64,000 nt of DNA from Dolomedes plantarius (taxonomy: Eukaryota > Arthropoda > Arachnida > Araneae > Dolomedidae): contig OU015492.1 in the NCBI GenBank assembly GCA_907164885.2, positions 190,501,766 to 190,565,765 on the forward strand. The letters run 5' to 3'. Made by a program: the position numbers and the translations under genes. The notes below the pieces were generated by a model. The model searched no databases and was not told the DNA's origin. It saw only the letters and a list, made by a program, of their open reading frames with translations. Below, in pieces: positions 1-11,417 of the stretch (its first letter is position 1; every line of letters starts with the position of its first letter).

Positions 1-542
1 ACCTCGTTTATTGAAAAAAATCTCTGATCTCCAGATAATCCGAATCAGATTTGTAGACATTTTTATTTAATGTTCCCGTTAGATAATAATTTTTAACTAT
101 GATAGGAAGGACGTAACTACAAGTACGCCAAATATTCACTTTTTAGATTGATTCAATGTACAGTTCCTGCATAGATTGTACAATAAATAAATTAAAGTGC
201 TTTTTGTTGAGTTTAAGGAAGCTTTACTAGACTTACCAATTCTTTGTTAAGAAATGATGTGGAAAGTTATTTTTATATTTTTTAATGTCTTGTAAACAAC
301 ACTATGTTATTTTGTTACAAAACATTTTTTTATCGTAATAAACGGTAAATCTGCTTAGTTAAGGATTTTGTTTTGCTTATTACCCATATTACCCCGATTA
401 TTGGGATTTTTGATTGTCCGTATTATCTATGGTCCTAATTAGTCCGCGGTCTAATTAGGCCTTGTGTAGCAAAAAAAATGACCGTAGCGCTCCAAACCAA
501 ACCAACCAAACCCAGTTAGTCCGGATAAACGAGGTTTTACTG
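1..542 (-). mobile_element. Tigger/pogo-type MITE, copy 1 (cut by window edge)
   Basis: The left edge begins inside the terminal inverted repeat (acctcgttta) and the right end is gataaacgaggttttactg at 542, the complement of the start of copies at 4294 and 10958. It is in the opposite orientation to those copies. No transposase is present. Positions about 461-510 do not occur in the other two copies and match part of the SINE at 52010-52365, so a SINE fragment sits inside. Family assignment to Tigger/pogo rests on the CAG...CTG ends and TA target of the sister copies. Confidence 0.75.
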
Positions 543-1563
543 CATTCCAATTTTACCCAATTATGACTTTATCCAGAGTGCATAGTTTATTTTGAGTCAT
601 TGAATAACATACTATTTTAAAGACAATTTTAGTTATTAGAAGAAAGGGATGTTATAAAAAGAATTTTAAAACATACATATTTTTAAAGACTGCATAACGT
701 TTTCAAATATTAATTGAATATGAATTTAAATTATTGCTTAAGTTTATAACCTCCTGTAAAGCTCTTGAAAATCATAATTTTAAACTGTATCGAATTCTTT
801 TCTTTCAGGTCGCGTTTGAAAGTTTTGAAAGTGCGTAATAAGTTTTAATAATTACAAGATAAAAAGAACTTTTTATATACCATGTTTTTAAATTTTCTGT
901 TGAATCTTATAAACTTGACAATTCTATGTATTAATAAATACTTTTTTAAAATTTTTTTGATGAATTAGCCCATCAACTTGATAGAAAATGAAGTTAATTG
1001 GAAGTTAACTTGCGTTTAACTTTTCGTTCCCATCCCAGCCGACAGATGGCTGCACCAGTCTACAAAACAAAATTAACTGAAAATAAAAACATGGTAAAAA
1101 TCTGCTTAAATATGGCTAAAAGTATTAAAAAAATGCATTGTCATCGTGTTCTGAGCTATTCTAAAAGTTTCAAATGTCTAGCTAGTCGGGAAGTTAGTTA
1201 AAAATCGATTGCAAGATTTGTAAAGGACAAACACACAAACAAACAAGAAAGCGAGTTAATAAAAACATGATAAAAATAGTTCTAAATGGTCACATTATTC
1301 TTCTACAGCCCGTGATTGTTATTTAACAATACAGTAAATAAATCAGCAAAGTTAATAATATACAACATAATAGTATATAATTTTCGCCCGGGGGAGAAAT
1401 TTAAACATACGCGAAATATTTATGGGAAATTTTATTCTGTTACACATCTTCCTGGAGAGCATTCAAGCGAAGATAAAACATAGTTTTAAGATATCAGTTT
1501 ATAATGGCATTTCATGTGAAATTAAGTCTGTATCATAATAATGAGAGTTGATGTTTTTTACAG
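543..1563. other. intronic AT-rich sequence upstream of the first visible A2M exon
   Basis: Apart from the dispersed repeat at 848-1278 nothing coding was recognised. A polypyrimidine stretch and cag at 1561-1563 form the splice acceptor of the following exon. Confidence 0.6.
848..1278 (+). repeat. dispersed AT-rich repeat, copy 1 of 4
   Basis: Starts near aataattacaagataaaaag and ends near aaaaacatgataaaaatag. The same roughly 400 bp sequence recurs at 7531-7924, 23341-23752 and 37484-37917, all in the same orientation. The ends carry a weak inverted similarity (accatgtttttaa against the complement of aaaaacatggt), which suggests a MITE, but no coding sequence or clear target duplication was seen. 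Confidence 0.75.
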
Positions 1564-1654
1564 TTATATACCTGAAGATAAAAAGACCGGCATGTCGCTT
1601 ATAGAAGTGAAAATGATATCTGGCATGGTTCCAGTGAAAGAAAGCCTAGAAGCG
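1564..1654 (+). CDS. alpha-2-macroglobulin family protein, receptor-binding domain exon A
   Basis: First visible exon of the 3' part of a thioester-protein/alpha-2-macroglobulin family gene, secreted proteins that trap proteases or opsonise microbes. Thirty codons plus one leading base (phase from a missing upstream exon) encode a peptide containing GMSLIEVKMISGMVPVKESL, matching the start of the A2M receptor-binding domain (the V.V.M.SG..P.K.S motif). It is bounded by a pyrimidine-rich acceptor ending cag at 1563 and a donor gtaaaa at 1655; reading past the donor soon meets a stop, which supports splicing there. It joins in frame with 2269-2343. The bait region and thioester are upstream of the window. 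In human A2M two lysines four residues apart in this helix bind LRP1; here the first is K and the second position is E (alignment by eye). Confidence 0.88.
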
Positions 1655-2268
1655 GTAAAAAAAATTCTAAATAGTGTTATGCACAAATGATAATTTTTTT
1701 ATCAAACCTTCTTTACATATACCTTCCTTACATATTTAACATAGATTAACGAACTGAAATAAAATATTAGAATTATTATTCCTTAATTTACTATAATACA
1801 TTCTGTTTCAAAGCTTTTAAATTTTGTCCCATAGATAAGTTACGAATCTTAATATATGAATGAAATATATATATATATATATATATATATACTTTTTTTT
1901 TGTCGTTGTTATAAAAAATATTCATTGAATAATTAAGCATTTTGAAAATAAAACTGTAAAAAATCAAATAATTATAAGTGCTAGATATAGAAATGTAAAA
2001 ATACTTTTTGTTCTATGAATTTGCTATGAATTTGCTATTACGAGGTTGAAATTTTTCATCTTTTCAAATACCAATTGCAATTCATGTATTGGCAATAAGG
2101 CAGTATAATTAAGTCTAATAATATAGGAAGTATAATTCCTATGGCAGTGTAATTTATATTCATTTAAGACACGAAACACGGTCCATTAAGTGAATCGTTA
2201 TGTTGTATAATTCATTATTTAATAAAATTCATTAATTTATAAGATAAAATAAAACGCTTTTTTTACAG

Positions 2269-2343
2269 CTTCTCGGAAATACAGAACTGAAATTAATGCG
2301 ATACGATGTGGAAAACAACGTCGTTGTCTTTTATTTCAGTGAG
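2269..2343 (+). CDS. alpha-2-macroglobulin family protein, receptor-binding domain exon B
   Basis: Exactly 25 codons, phase 0 at both ends, between ttttacag and gtatgt. It encodes LLGNTELKLMRYDVENNVVV followed by FYFSE, the second and third strands of the A2M receptor-binding domain (pattern ...R.E....V.FYF.E). Codon phase continues from the exon ending at 1654 and into the exon at 6551. The downstream intron is 4.2 kb and filled with a microsatellite, degenerate tandem repeats and two Tigger-type insertions. Confidence 0.88.
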
Positions 2344-2431
2344 GTATGTTATTTAAAATTTTATAATCTTATTATCATAATACCTTAAAATTTAAATTGC
2401 TTGTTAGAAACTAACTGTTACCAACTTAATC

Positions 2432-2437
2432 TGTGTA

Positions 2438-2502
<65 letters not shown>
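2432..2502. repeat. (TG)n(TA)n microsatellite
   Basis: About 30 bases of TG followed by about 40 of TA. Open frames across it are artefacts of the dinucleotide repeat. A short (TA)n tract also lies at 1866-1891. Confidence 0.95.
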
Positions 2503-2504
<2 letters not shown>

Positions 2505-2642
2505 CAGCATAACTCTGGAACATTTGGAGCAATTTCAACCAAACTTGGTACTGGAAAAAAATACTGTGTGGATAAGACACCCTTAGCACACCTACGGGTG
2601 GGAGGTGGAAAGGGATGACATGTAAAAATAATCGAAAACAAC

Positions 2643-3060
2643 TGATATTAGTGCCGAATCATAGTTTTCGAGGTCGCTTGAGATGAATAGTGGCACTCCC
2701 GATGCTGTTCAAGTGCAAGTTCAGCCCCCATCGCCATGGAAGGGGGGGATGAGAAGGGGAAAAATAAAATGTCCAAAATGACCGAGACCAGTGTCGAATC
2801 CATAGTTTTGGGGGCCACTGAGCTGATTAGTGAGGGTCCCGATTACATTTAAACCCAATTATAGTGCACCCCTAGAGTTGGGGGTGAGAAGGGGGCGGCA
2901 TTTGAAAAAACCGAGATTAGTGTCGAATCCATAGATTTCGGGGTCGCTGAGGTGAATGATGAAACTCCCAATGCCGTTTAAGTCTAAGTTCAGCCCCATC
3001 GGCATGGGGGGGAAGGAGAAGAATTGAAAAAAAATGTCTAAAATGACTGAGATAAACAGA
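2643..3060. repeat. degenerate tandem repeat, monomer about 130-140 bp
   Basis: The core gtgtcgaatccatag (or close variants) recurs near 2651, 2791 and 2920, each followed by a ggtcgctgaggtgaat-like block and a G-rich patch; a fourth unit starts near 3040 (aaaatgactgagat) and fades. It begins just after the compound microsatellite. It is more GC-rich than the surrounding intron and does not encode a conserved protein that I can recognise. Confidence 0.75.
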
Positions 3061-4293
3061 TGCCCAAAATATCCGGGCAAACAACTAGTGTTTCATAAAA
3101 TGCAAAAGAACTACTTTGTAATAGTGCATATACATTGGTGCAGAGTTCTCTGTAGACCCCCGACTCCTGTCATCACATTAGTCACGGTAACATTAGTCAC
3201 GGTATTTAGAACCACCCCCATTCCCGCCCCCAAGGTCCCTCGAGTTTCTTTGATCTGGTGTCTCCCCCGACCCCGCTCGACACCATTTGACCCGCTGACC
3301 CCCGCCCTTGCTTTGATGATATGTATCCGGACCGCCAGAGGAGGCGATCCACGCATATACAGAGTACAGAGTGAACATAAATCACTGGATTCCCCAAGGC
3401 ACATGCAGAGAAATCTGCAATGTATATGCACCATCAGTGTCTTCAGTTATATTGCAAAATGATAATACGATGATAGTCTGTTTAAGAAATCATATTCTGC
3501 TATCTTTTTTAACTTAAACAATCCTGAGTCTTGCCATGTATTTTTATATGATTTGATGAAGAATTTTTAATACTTGTATACTTTTATTCAATGAAAATCA
3601 GATACATGGAGGTAACATAACACATGTATGAACAATCTTAGTATATTTTATAAAGGGTTTTGAACGACTCTACATAACATTTTATTACAATTCTGTAATT
3701 TAACAAAGAAAAAGTAATATAGATGTATGAGATCTATGAAATTAATATAGATCTAATTAGAATAGGAACAGAATATTGTTTTAACTGGGTGAGTGTTTGG
3801 CCTGTTTATAAGTATTTTCAATCACATTTCACAACTTTCGATATAAAGTTAAGCCAAATAATAGATTTCTGAGAAATTTTTATTGTTTTGCTTTTGTGTC
3901 GGCTAAAAAAATAATCTTTTATTCCTGACAAAACTGTTTTATTTTTAGATAAATAGTGATAACGGCTGTCACCTATTTTTCCCGTTATAATATTTCTTTT
4001 ATATGTTAAAATTATCTTGACCTACTGTTACATTAGTTTTATACTAAGGAGCAATTGATAAATTTATCAATGAAAAATGTTATGAGCAATTTAACAAAAG
4101 TTTTAAGGAATCTTTCTCTCTATAATTCCCTAAATATATGCCAGTATTTTTTCTCTGAATATCGAGTTAGTTTCAATCAATTTATGTTCAGAGAAAAATG
4201 CAGACCTCTGAGCATCAAAAACCTATTTTAACTGTACAAACAAAAACTGTAAAGTTTCTAATATGTTTTAAAAATTAGCTACAAAAGTTAGTA
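3061..4293. other. intron sequence, partly GC-rich
   Basis: Positions about 3140-3350 are unusually C-rich with two gtcacggta repeats, unlike the AT-rich surroundings; I do not recognise it. The remainder to 4293 is plain AT-rich intron. Confidence 0.5.
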
Positions 4294-4771
4294 CAGTAAA
4301 ACCTCGTTTATCTGGACTAACTGGGACCATAGGCAATCCGGATAATTAAAAGTCCGGATAATCCGGGTAATATGGGAAATAAGCAAAACAAAATCCTCAA
4401 CTAAGCAGACCGTTTATTACGATAAAAATCTATGTTTTGTAACAAAATTACATAGCATTGTTTACAAGACATAAAAAAATATATAAATGACTTTTCACAT
4501 CATTTCTTAAAGAATTGGTAGGTCTAGTACAGCTTTCTTAAACTCAACAAAACGCATTTTATTACCATAATTTATCGTACATTCTATGCAGGAACTGTAC
4601 ATTGAATCAAACTAAAAATCGAATATTTGGCGTACCTGTAATTACGTTCTTGCTATCATAGTTAAAAATTATTATCTAATGTGAACATTAAGCTAAAAAA
4701 GAGTCTACAAATCTGATCCAGATTATCCGGAGATCAGGATCAACGAAGGCCGGATAAACAAGGTTTTACTG
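4294..4771 (+). mobile_element. Tigger/pogo-type MITE, copy 2
   Basis: Ends are cagtaaaacctcgtttatc and gataaacaaggttttactg, inverted repeats of about 20 bp, preceded by a TA target (4292-4293; the right-hand copy has decayed to CA). Length 478 bp with no transposase frame. Same family as 1-542 and 10958-11417. It lies inside the second A2M intron seen in this window. Confidence 0.85.
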
Positions 4772-4988
4772 CATTTATGTTCTGAAAGTTGATGTTAAAA
4801 CGACATTATAACTGGATATAGTAAATACAGTTCACATTAGTTTTAGTAATGTCGGGGAATCAATGCATCGATAGCGACAAAATTCAAGATACGCAAATTC
4901 AACGGCTAGATATGGATTTATGTAATCTTTAATTGTCATTATTTTAGGTGTGTATGTTATTTGAGATTTTCAAATTAAAATGAAAATA

Positions 4989-6415
4989 CAGTGGACGCTC
5001 GTTAATTCGAACTCAAAGGTTCTCAGAATAAAGTTCGAATTATCCGATGTTAAGAGAAAATATATAACTTTAAATGTGAATCACTGAAGAAGAAACTCTC
5101 CTAGTATGTATAACCCCAGAAAATATATTATACTATGTTATCTAAAGTTAAACATATTAAAAAGCAATACAGACTTACCTTAATCATAAAATGAAGCAGA
5201 AGATATGCAGTATAAACTTTTATTAAAAATATGAATTACACTTTGGGGAAAAACTGTAAAATGGATGTTTGGTTCTATTTATGATGCCTACATTATTCAG
5301 CCAGCTTCTCGATTTGAAGTAAACATTTCAATTCATTTTCAGAGGAAGGTTCCATCTAAATAAATGCTTTCAGAGTTTTAATAGAGTCCATTATGGCTTT
5401 GTCCATTATGGCCGCATTAAAAATATCTTGCAGCAGGTAAGTAGAGAAAAGCCCTGGCAGTTTCCTACCGAAATTAGTGCATACGTCTTCGTTTGCATCA
5501 GAGCTTTGGCCACATACAGTTTGATAAGAAATATTGTGCCTTGACTTAAATCGAGAAAGCCATCCATCACTGCATTTAAAATCTTCAATACCCATTCGAC
5601 TTGCCAATTCATCAGCCTTCGTCAGCACTAGGGGTCCATTTATCGGAAAATTTCGAGATCTAACATCCTGGAACCATAGCAGTAGAGCTTTTTCTAGAAC
5701 TTCTTGGGACGCATTTCCCATGCGTTTCCTTCCTCTAGCAAATTTTGATTTTTCCTATGAATCTAAAATTGACTCCTTGTTTTTCAAATTAGTTGACAAG
5801 GCATTTTTTTTAATTCCATAGTCAGCTGTTAACTTCGTTTTACATTCGCCATTCTCTACTTTCTTTAAAATTTCTACCTTTGTCTCCAAAGTTAGGTTTT
5901 TGTACTTTCCACGTGTAGACATCCTGAATTTTTGCACGTTCACACCACACAATGAGGAAGAAAAACTAGACCGCATTAACTTGTCTGCACTGCAGTTATA
6001 AGTGACGCAGCTCCCTAGAATCTGTAGTAAAGACTAGTTTTTCTGAAATTCTAAGAAAATCGATCCAAATAAAGGAAAATTGCTTTTTTCTTTTAGCACT
6101 AATAAGAAGGACAATAACTACTAACGTTTAGCGGACATGCAATAGTCTAGGAATGCAGGCATGTGCCTCTTTACACAGAAAAGAAATTTTGACACACAAA
6201 ATAATAAACACAGTGTGTATTTTCTCCATTAAACGAGGAAAAAGAATTTTTTTGTCAAATTTTTAGTTCGAATTAACCGAAGTGATAAAAATTTAGTTCG
6301 AATTAATGAGATATTTTTAACCTTAACTCCAATACAAGTTTTTTGGGGCCTTTGGATTAGTTCGAATTAACCGAAAGGTCGAATTAACCGAGTTCGAATT
6401 AACGAGCGTCCACTG
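4989..6415 (-). mobile_element. Tigger/pogo element with internal deletion
   Basis: Terminal inverted repeats begin cagtggacgctcgttaattc and end with its complement at 6415, with TA at 4987-4988. Further subterminal gttcgaattaa repeats occur near both ends (around 5030 and 6270-6400). At 1427 bp it is shorter than an autonomous Tigger because the transposase has lost its DDE domain (see 5356-5922). Nested in an A2M intron. Confidence 0.88.
5356..5922 (-). pseudogene. Tigger-type transposase, N-terminal DNA-binding part only
   Basis: Read on the minus strand from MSTRGKYKNLTLETK, the frame encodes a psq-type helix-turn-helix (EILKKVENGECKTKLTADYG) and then a CENP-B type second helix-turn-helix (FKCSDGWLSRFKSRHNIS). 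These two DNA-binding domains are typical of Tigger/pogo/jerky transposases. A single TAG codon near 5755 separates the two halves, which otherwise share one frame. After ...YLLQDIF the sequence jumps directly to a C-terminal tail, so the catalytic DDE region is missing; this is where a full protein would have about 250 more residues. Non-functional as a transposase. Confidence 0.88.
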
Positions 6416-6550
6416 CATATCAAATTCTATTTCTAGTATGGTATATAAAAGAGGACTTTGACATCAGAGTATATAATTTTTTATACCCTTAAAGTAAATA
6501 TATTGTGTAATACAGAGCTAAAATTTAGCCTTATTTCTCATTTGTTCTAG

Positions 6551-6653
6551 ATATCAAATAATGAGAAGAGCTTTACTTTTGAAGTTGAAGAAGTGATTCC
6601 AGTAGAAAACCGACAACCGGGAACTATAACAGTGTATGATTATTACAATAGAG
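6551..6653 (+). CDS. alpha-2-macroglobulin family protein, receptor-binding domain exon C
   Basis: Thirty-four codons plus one base between ttgttctag and gtaagt. It encodes a segment with SFTFEVEEVIPVENRQPGTI followed by TVYDYYNR. The P..V.VYDYY motif is the hallmark final strand of the A2M receptor-binding domain. The last base (G) completes a GAC codon with the first two bases of the exon at 12290, so the reading frame is continuous. The following intron is 5.6 kb, swollen by a mariner remnant, a dispersed repeat, a long hairpin and two inverted-repeat elements. Confidence 0.93.
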
Positions 6654-6837
6654 GTAAGTTTAATTTATATAAAGATCAATTCAATATAGAGATAGAAACA
6701 TGGATTTTTTTTAAAATGGAATGCAGCCCATTTTGCATGAAATTTAAGATTTTGATATTTTTAGCGTTAAGAAACAATGTGCATTGTCAAATATATACAA
6801 GGATTTATTCAATAAAACACAAAATATTGGATTAATC

Positions 6838-7527
6838 ATCCAAATTTATTTTGTCGCCTTCAAAATAGGCCCCATTTGATGAAATACTCTTGTGCCAACG
6901 AATAATTCAGTCGTCGAAACACTTCTTATAGGCATTTATCGGCATGACCTAGAGCTCCCTCAGAGAATTTTGTTTTATGTCTTCATTGTACTCAAAGCGT
7001 CTTCTACGAAGTGGTCATTTCAGTTTGGAGAAAGGAAAATGTCAGCCGAGACCAAATCTGGCTAATACGGTGCTTGATCGATGACATTTGTTGAGGTTTT
7101 GGTAAAAAAAAAATCGAGTGCAAGGATTGATGCGCGGGCTGGCGCATTACCGTGATGCAGAATCCAACAATTGTTCTTTCACAACTCAGGCCTTTTCCGC
7201 CGAACGTTCTCCCGATAATGTGTTATAACGCCCATATAATGTTTGTCGAATAATTGTCCTTCCGGATGGAATTCCGAGTGAACACCATGATTCCTTCACC
7301 TTGTCGATGTTTCTGTCAGTCGAACACATTGAAGGTCGACCTGAACGAGGCAAGTCCTCAAACACTCCTCGGTCTTCTTTGAAGGTATTGTACTATTCGT
7401 ATGCTCGTATCTTCGATAAAGCTGACTCGCTGTAGGCCTTTTTCAACATCTTCAATGATTTAGAACAAGAAATTTCATCGGCAACACAAAATTTGAGGCA
7501 AACTCTTTGCTCGATACTTTTATCCAT
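6838..7527 (-). pseudogene. mariner transposase remnant
   Basis: Minus strand starting MDKSIEQRVCLKFCVADEIS, the N-terminal helix-turn-helix of a mariner transposase, continuing to the RSGRPS linker with an early stop near 7393. A central gap follows, then the C-terminal half is recognisable with frameshifts and stops: a YSPDL-like block (PY.PDLVSADIFLSP) carrying the last catalytic Asp, and a terminal SNGAYFEGDKI-like end near 6845. The dispersed repeat at 7531 starts four bases upstream of the ATG, so the 5' inverted terminus is missing or replaced. Lies in an A2M intron, opposite strand to the host gene. Confidence 0.85.
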
Positions 7528-7530
7528 TTT

Positions 7531-7924
7531 AATAATTACAAGATAAAAAGAACTTTTTATATACCATGTTTTTAAATTTTCTGTTGAATCATATAAACTT
7601 GACAATTCTATGTATTAATACTTTTTTAAAATTTTTTTGATGAATTATCCCATCAACATGAAAGAAAATGAAGTTAATCGGAAGTTAACTTGCGTTTAAC
7701 TTGTCGTTCCCGTCCCGGCCGATAGATGGGTGCACCAGTCTACAAAACAAAATGATGGCTAAAAGTATTAAAATAATGCATTCTCATCGTGTTCTGAGCT
7801 ATTCTAAAATTTTCAAATGTCTAGCTAGTCGGGAAGTTAATTAAAAATCGATTGCAACATTTGTACTGGACAAACACACACACACAGACAAGAAAGCGAG
7901 TTAATAAAAACATGGTAAAAATAG
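7531..7924 (+). repeat. dispersed AT-rich repeat, copy 2 of 4
   Basis: Same family as 848-1278, abutting the start codon of the mariner remnant. This copy lacks the internal stretch that follows aaaattaactgaaaat in copies 3 and 4. Confidence 0.75.
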
Positions 7925-8772
7925 CAGAGCACACTTGAGTACCACTGTCAACAATAACAGCAGACAAAACAATTGTTGCCACAATGGCGCCAAAACTCTA
8001 GGCGACAATTAGGTAAACTGGCCCCAGCTTTTCAATGCAGGTTTTCTTTTCAATTCCTTTTACACAAGTTTTTTGAATGAATCATTCCCGGTATTTATTT
8101 GACAAAATGTATTATCCCGTATGCTATTCTGAATATGCAACAAACTTAAATGAAATAGCAATACAAGAGTACTTGCGATGAAATATATACTGTTATTTTT
8201 TTCTATGTGCAAGGCGTATGTTGGTGCACGCTCGTAAGCGCTATGGTAACTCCATTATGCGTATATTCTCTTATTATACATAAATGAATGATGGCTGTAT
8301 ATGATTTGACCGTTTTTAAGCTCAAAAGCTCTTATTAAATATAAATTAATTTAAAATGTGATAAAAGATATCCATTTAAATGTTCTCAATAAAGGAAATG
8401 ACTGCTACTCGCAAAGTCTCGGTTAACACAGGTTTTTTTCATTGTAAAGGGTTTCTAACAAACATACAAAACATCCGTTCACTATTACTAACTTACAACA
8501 GATTTGCTTTCAAAAGTACTAGTTGTTGCTCGTAATCAGGTTGATAATTCATGTAAAAAAAAACTCAATATTTGCCAGCAATTTCTGGGAAGAGTTGTTT
8601 ATATAAAATGCGTTGAATGCAAAATATAAACAATACAAATAAACAAAAATTAAAATTCAAGCATAGACTGCTAAATCACTAACATAAAACATATAGCCTG
8701 CGCAGAAAACATAAAACATTTTCAATAGAGGATAGCGCAGAAGCTTCATATCCCCATAATGAAAAAAACAAA
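7925..8772. other. intron sequence without recognised gene
   Basis: AT-rich. A 12-base direct repeat atgcgttgaatg occurs here at 8608-8619 and again at 8994-9005, just past the hairpin described next. Confidence 0.5.
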
Positions 8773-8992
8773 TAAATAATCCAACAGAGATAGAAAAAAA
8801 TAATACGAATATAGACAAAAAACAAACAGAAATCAAGCACTCTGGGCATCCACGCACCAACGGCAAGATTCTGTATAATGTTGCTCTTATACAGAATCTT
8901 GCCGTTGGTGCGTGGATGACCAGAGTGCTTGATTTCTGTTTGTTTTTTGTCTATATTCGTATTATTTTTTTCTATCTCTGTTGGATTATTTA
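8773..8992. repeat. near-perfect 106-bp inverted repeat (hairpin)
   Basis: Left arm 8773-8878 and right arm 8887-8992 are complementary over 106 bp with one mismatch found by eye (a g/t difference in the ctctggNcatccacg segment), separated by an 8-base loop. The frames reading through each arm are mirror artefacts. Arm identity this high in decayed intron DNA implies recent origin or an assembly/replication template switch. Confidence 0.93.
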
Positions 8993-9325
8993 TATGCGTT
9001 GAATGTGATTCCCAGGACAGATTGAGTTTCATGAGCACTGCATTGGAATCATTTCTTTACACCTCGTAAAGATTCTTCCATATCTGTTGAACCTATCATA
9101 CCTGTGTTTAGGATTTGTTTGCTTTTGCAAATACTATTTTACAATGTAAGGAGCCAGTTCTAAACCCATAAAGATAATTTAAACAGACGGGTTTATCAAA
9201 AAAACATATGCAAATTGACTTTTCTGAGTATTTGCTGGGCGGTTTTACCGATTATAGGTTTTAACATATTTAAGTTAAAATATTAGCAGAGTTTGATTAC
9301 TAATTAGTTATTACCCATTACTTAA

Positions 9326-10753
9326 TTACCCAGGTTCGTTTTTAACCCCAGCATGTATACACTGTAGAGAAGATTAGACACAACTTAAATGTTTTTATAT
9401 AAATGATGAGGACCAATATTTACAAAATTAACAACGAATATTTATTACACAAATAAACAGTTAAATTACAATATTAAAATGATTTTTTCACATAATTACA
9501 TGAATGATAAATAATGTTCTTTCAAATAACAATTTGGGTCCTCACCGGATAAAACAAGGTATGTATCATTTACGGGATTTTAATTTAAATTTAAATCTTA
9601 AAATAGTACTGTCAACAGGCAACAGAAATGTAAAGACTGGCTTACCCCAAATCGGCGTTGCTACGGATCGCTCATGGTTGTAGGTAAAGTGCAGGGTGGA
9701 CTCGAGAGTCCACCACAGGGCCAGCCCGCAGGCTATTCGCCCTCTGCACACCTCTATATCCTCTGCACACTGTGTAAGAAGGTATAAAAGCACACCTAAG
9801 AGTTTGTATGAATGTTAAGAATTTTAGCAAGTAATATTTTAGGAAGGTGAATTCATGTATAGCCTAAAATCGTACAAGGGCAGTTTAATAAGAATAAGTA
9901 TAGAAACGAAAGAGAGAATAACAATTTTACAATGAAGAAAAGGGTAATAAAATATATAGCTATGGAAAGACGGAGTCAGAAAAATATGTTTTAAAAGGAT
10001 CAGGAATTGGGCGGTTAAAGTGAAAGAGTGTTTCGTAAGAAAGGGTCATTGTGAAGTCAAAGGTTAGTAAGCGGTAGGAAGGGCGGAAGTTTTCAAAGGA
10101 GTATTGTAGCAAAATCTTTTAGGGTAGAAAAAGGGGAACATGCTTTGTCGCCTTTGCCGCCATTTGCGTGGGGTCCGTTACTTTAATCGAATAAAGAAAA
10201 TCCAATGAGAATGATACATTTAATAATGGAAATAATTCTAGACCATTTGGCGATCAAGGTTTGAAAAAGGGCGGTCTGATATTAGACTCAGAAGGAGGGG
10301 AAAATGATTTTATTGGAAAATAGAAATGTGGTATAGAAAAGAGAAGGTTATAAAAAGTTATGCGACAGAGAGAAGAGATATTCTGGTACTCAGTTTTTTT
10401 TAGAGTACGATTTCGCTTAGTACAGGTCTTTCCTTAGAGATGGGAAACCACTGCACATCAGCCCAGCTGAAATGGGGTAAGTCCGCTTATAACATGCATT
10501 GAGTGACTTAATAGTTATTTATTTTCCCTTTTAAGAGGATAGGGACTCAAAGTGTTTTATTATTCATTGTTAGTAAAATTGTTTAATGTATATCTATAAA
10601 GTATATCAAATATGTTTGTGTAAATTTTAGTGAAAGCTTATATGTAAATAAATTTCAAATTATTTAACCTTAATTCTCTCTCGTCATTTAAATTATTAGT
10701 TGTGTCTTTTTCCTACTGAGTAGTAACTTTGCGTGCTGGGAAAACCTGGGTAA
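9326..10753. mobile_element. putative 1.4 kb inverted-repeat element
   Basis: Left end ttacccaggtt...ccccagcatg and, complemented from 10753, ttacccaggttttcccagc. A second matching block agacacaact lies about 50 bp inside each end, followed by aaatgatgag/aaatgacgag. The termini therefore pair imperfectly over about 70 bp. No transposase was recognised inside; a 75-codon minus frame at 9566-9793 has no family features. Superfamily unknown. Confidence 0.5.
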
Positions 10754-10957
10754 ATCTATTGCGGATAAGAAGACTTAATAGTAATCATGATAAATTCGTT
10801 TAAAATAAATTGCCTAAAGTCATTAAACGGCGAAGAGAGCCGAAAGCAACCCAGCATATTGTTCAAAAATGACATGATAAAAATTGGCGTTGCAAGTTTT
10901 TAAAATAATCTAAAGGATATTGATAAACATCAGATTTGTTTTTGGTAGAACACAATA

Positions 10958-11417
10958 CAGTAAAACCTCGTTTATCCGGACAAAATGGGACCATAGGCAA
11001 TCCAGGTAATATGGGTAGTAAGCAAAACAAAATCCTTATCTAAGCACACCTACCGTTTATTACGATAAAAAACTATGTTTTGTAGCAAAATTGCATAGTA
11101 TTGTTTAGAAAACATTAAAAAATATAAAAATAACTTTTCTGAGTCAATCCACGTCAACGCACTCTAGTACAGCTTTCTTAAACTCAACAAAAAGCATTTT
11201 ATTACCATAATATATTATACAATCCATGCAGGAACTGTACATTGAATCAAACTAAAAAGCGAATATTTGGCGTTACGTTCGTACGCTTGTAGTTACGTTC
11301 TTGCTATCATAGTTAAAAATTATCTAATGTGAACATTCAATAAAAAAAATCTACAAATCTGATCCGGATTATCCGGAGATCAGGATCAATGAGGGCCGGA
11401 TAAACGAGGTTTTATTG
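10958..11417 (+). mobile_element. Tigger/pogo-type MITE, copy 3
   Basis: Begins cagtaaaacctcgtttatcc and ends cgaggttttattg; flanked by TA at 10956-10957 and 11418-11419. Length 460 bp, non-coding, same orientation as 4294-4771. Lies in the last A2M intron. Confidence 0.88.

Noticed and set aside
2401..2641. Open frames across TG/TA repeat (also at 40608-40790, 61385-61793)
   Set aside because: Protein is a translated dinucleotide repeat on both strands; no coding signal.
3034..3462. 142-codon plus-strand frame in C-rich intron sequence
   Set aside because: Spans a degenerate tandem repeat and a C-rich patch, with no family motifs and frames open on both strands.
8657..9038. Two overlapping minus-strand frames
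   Set aside because: They are the translated arms of a hairpin.
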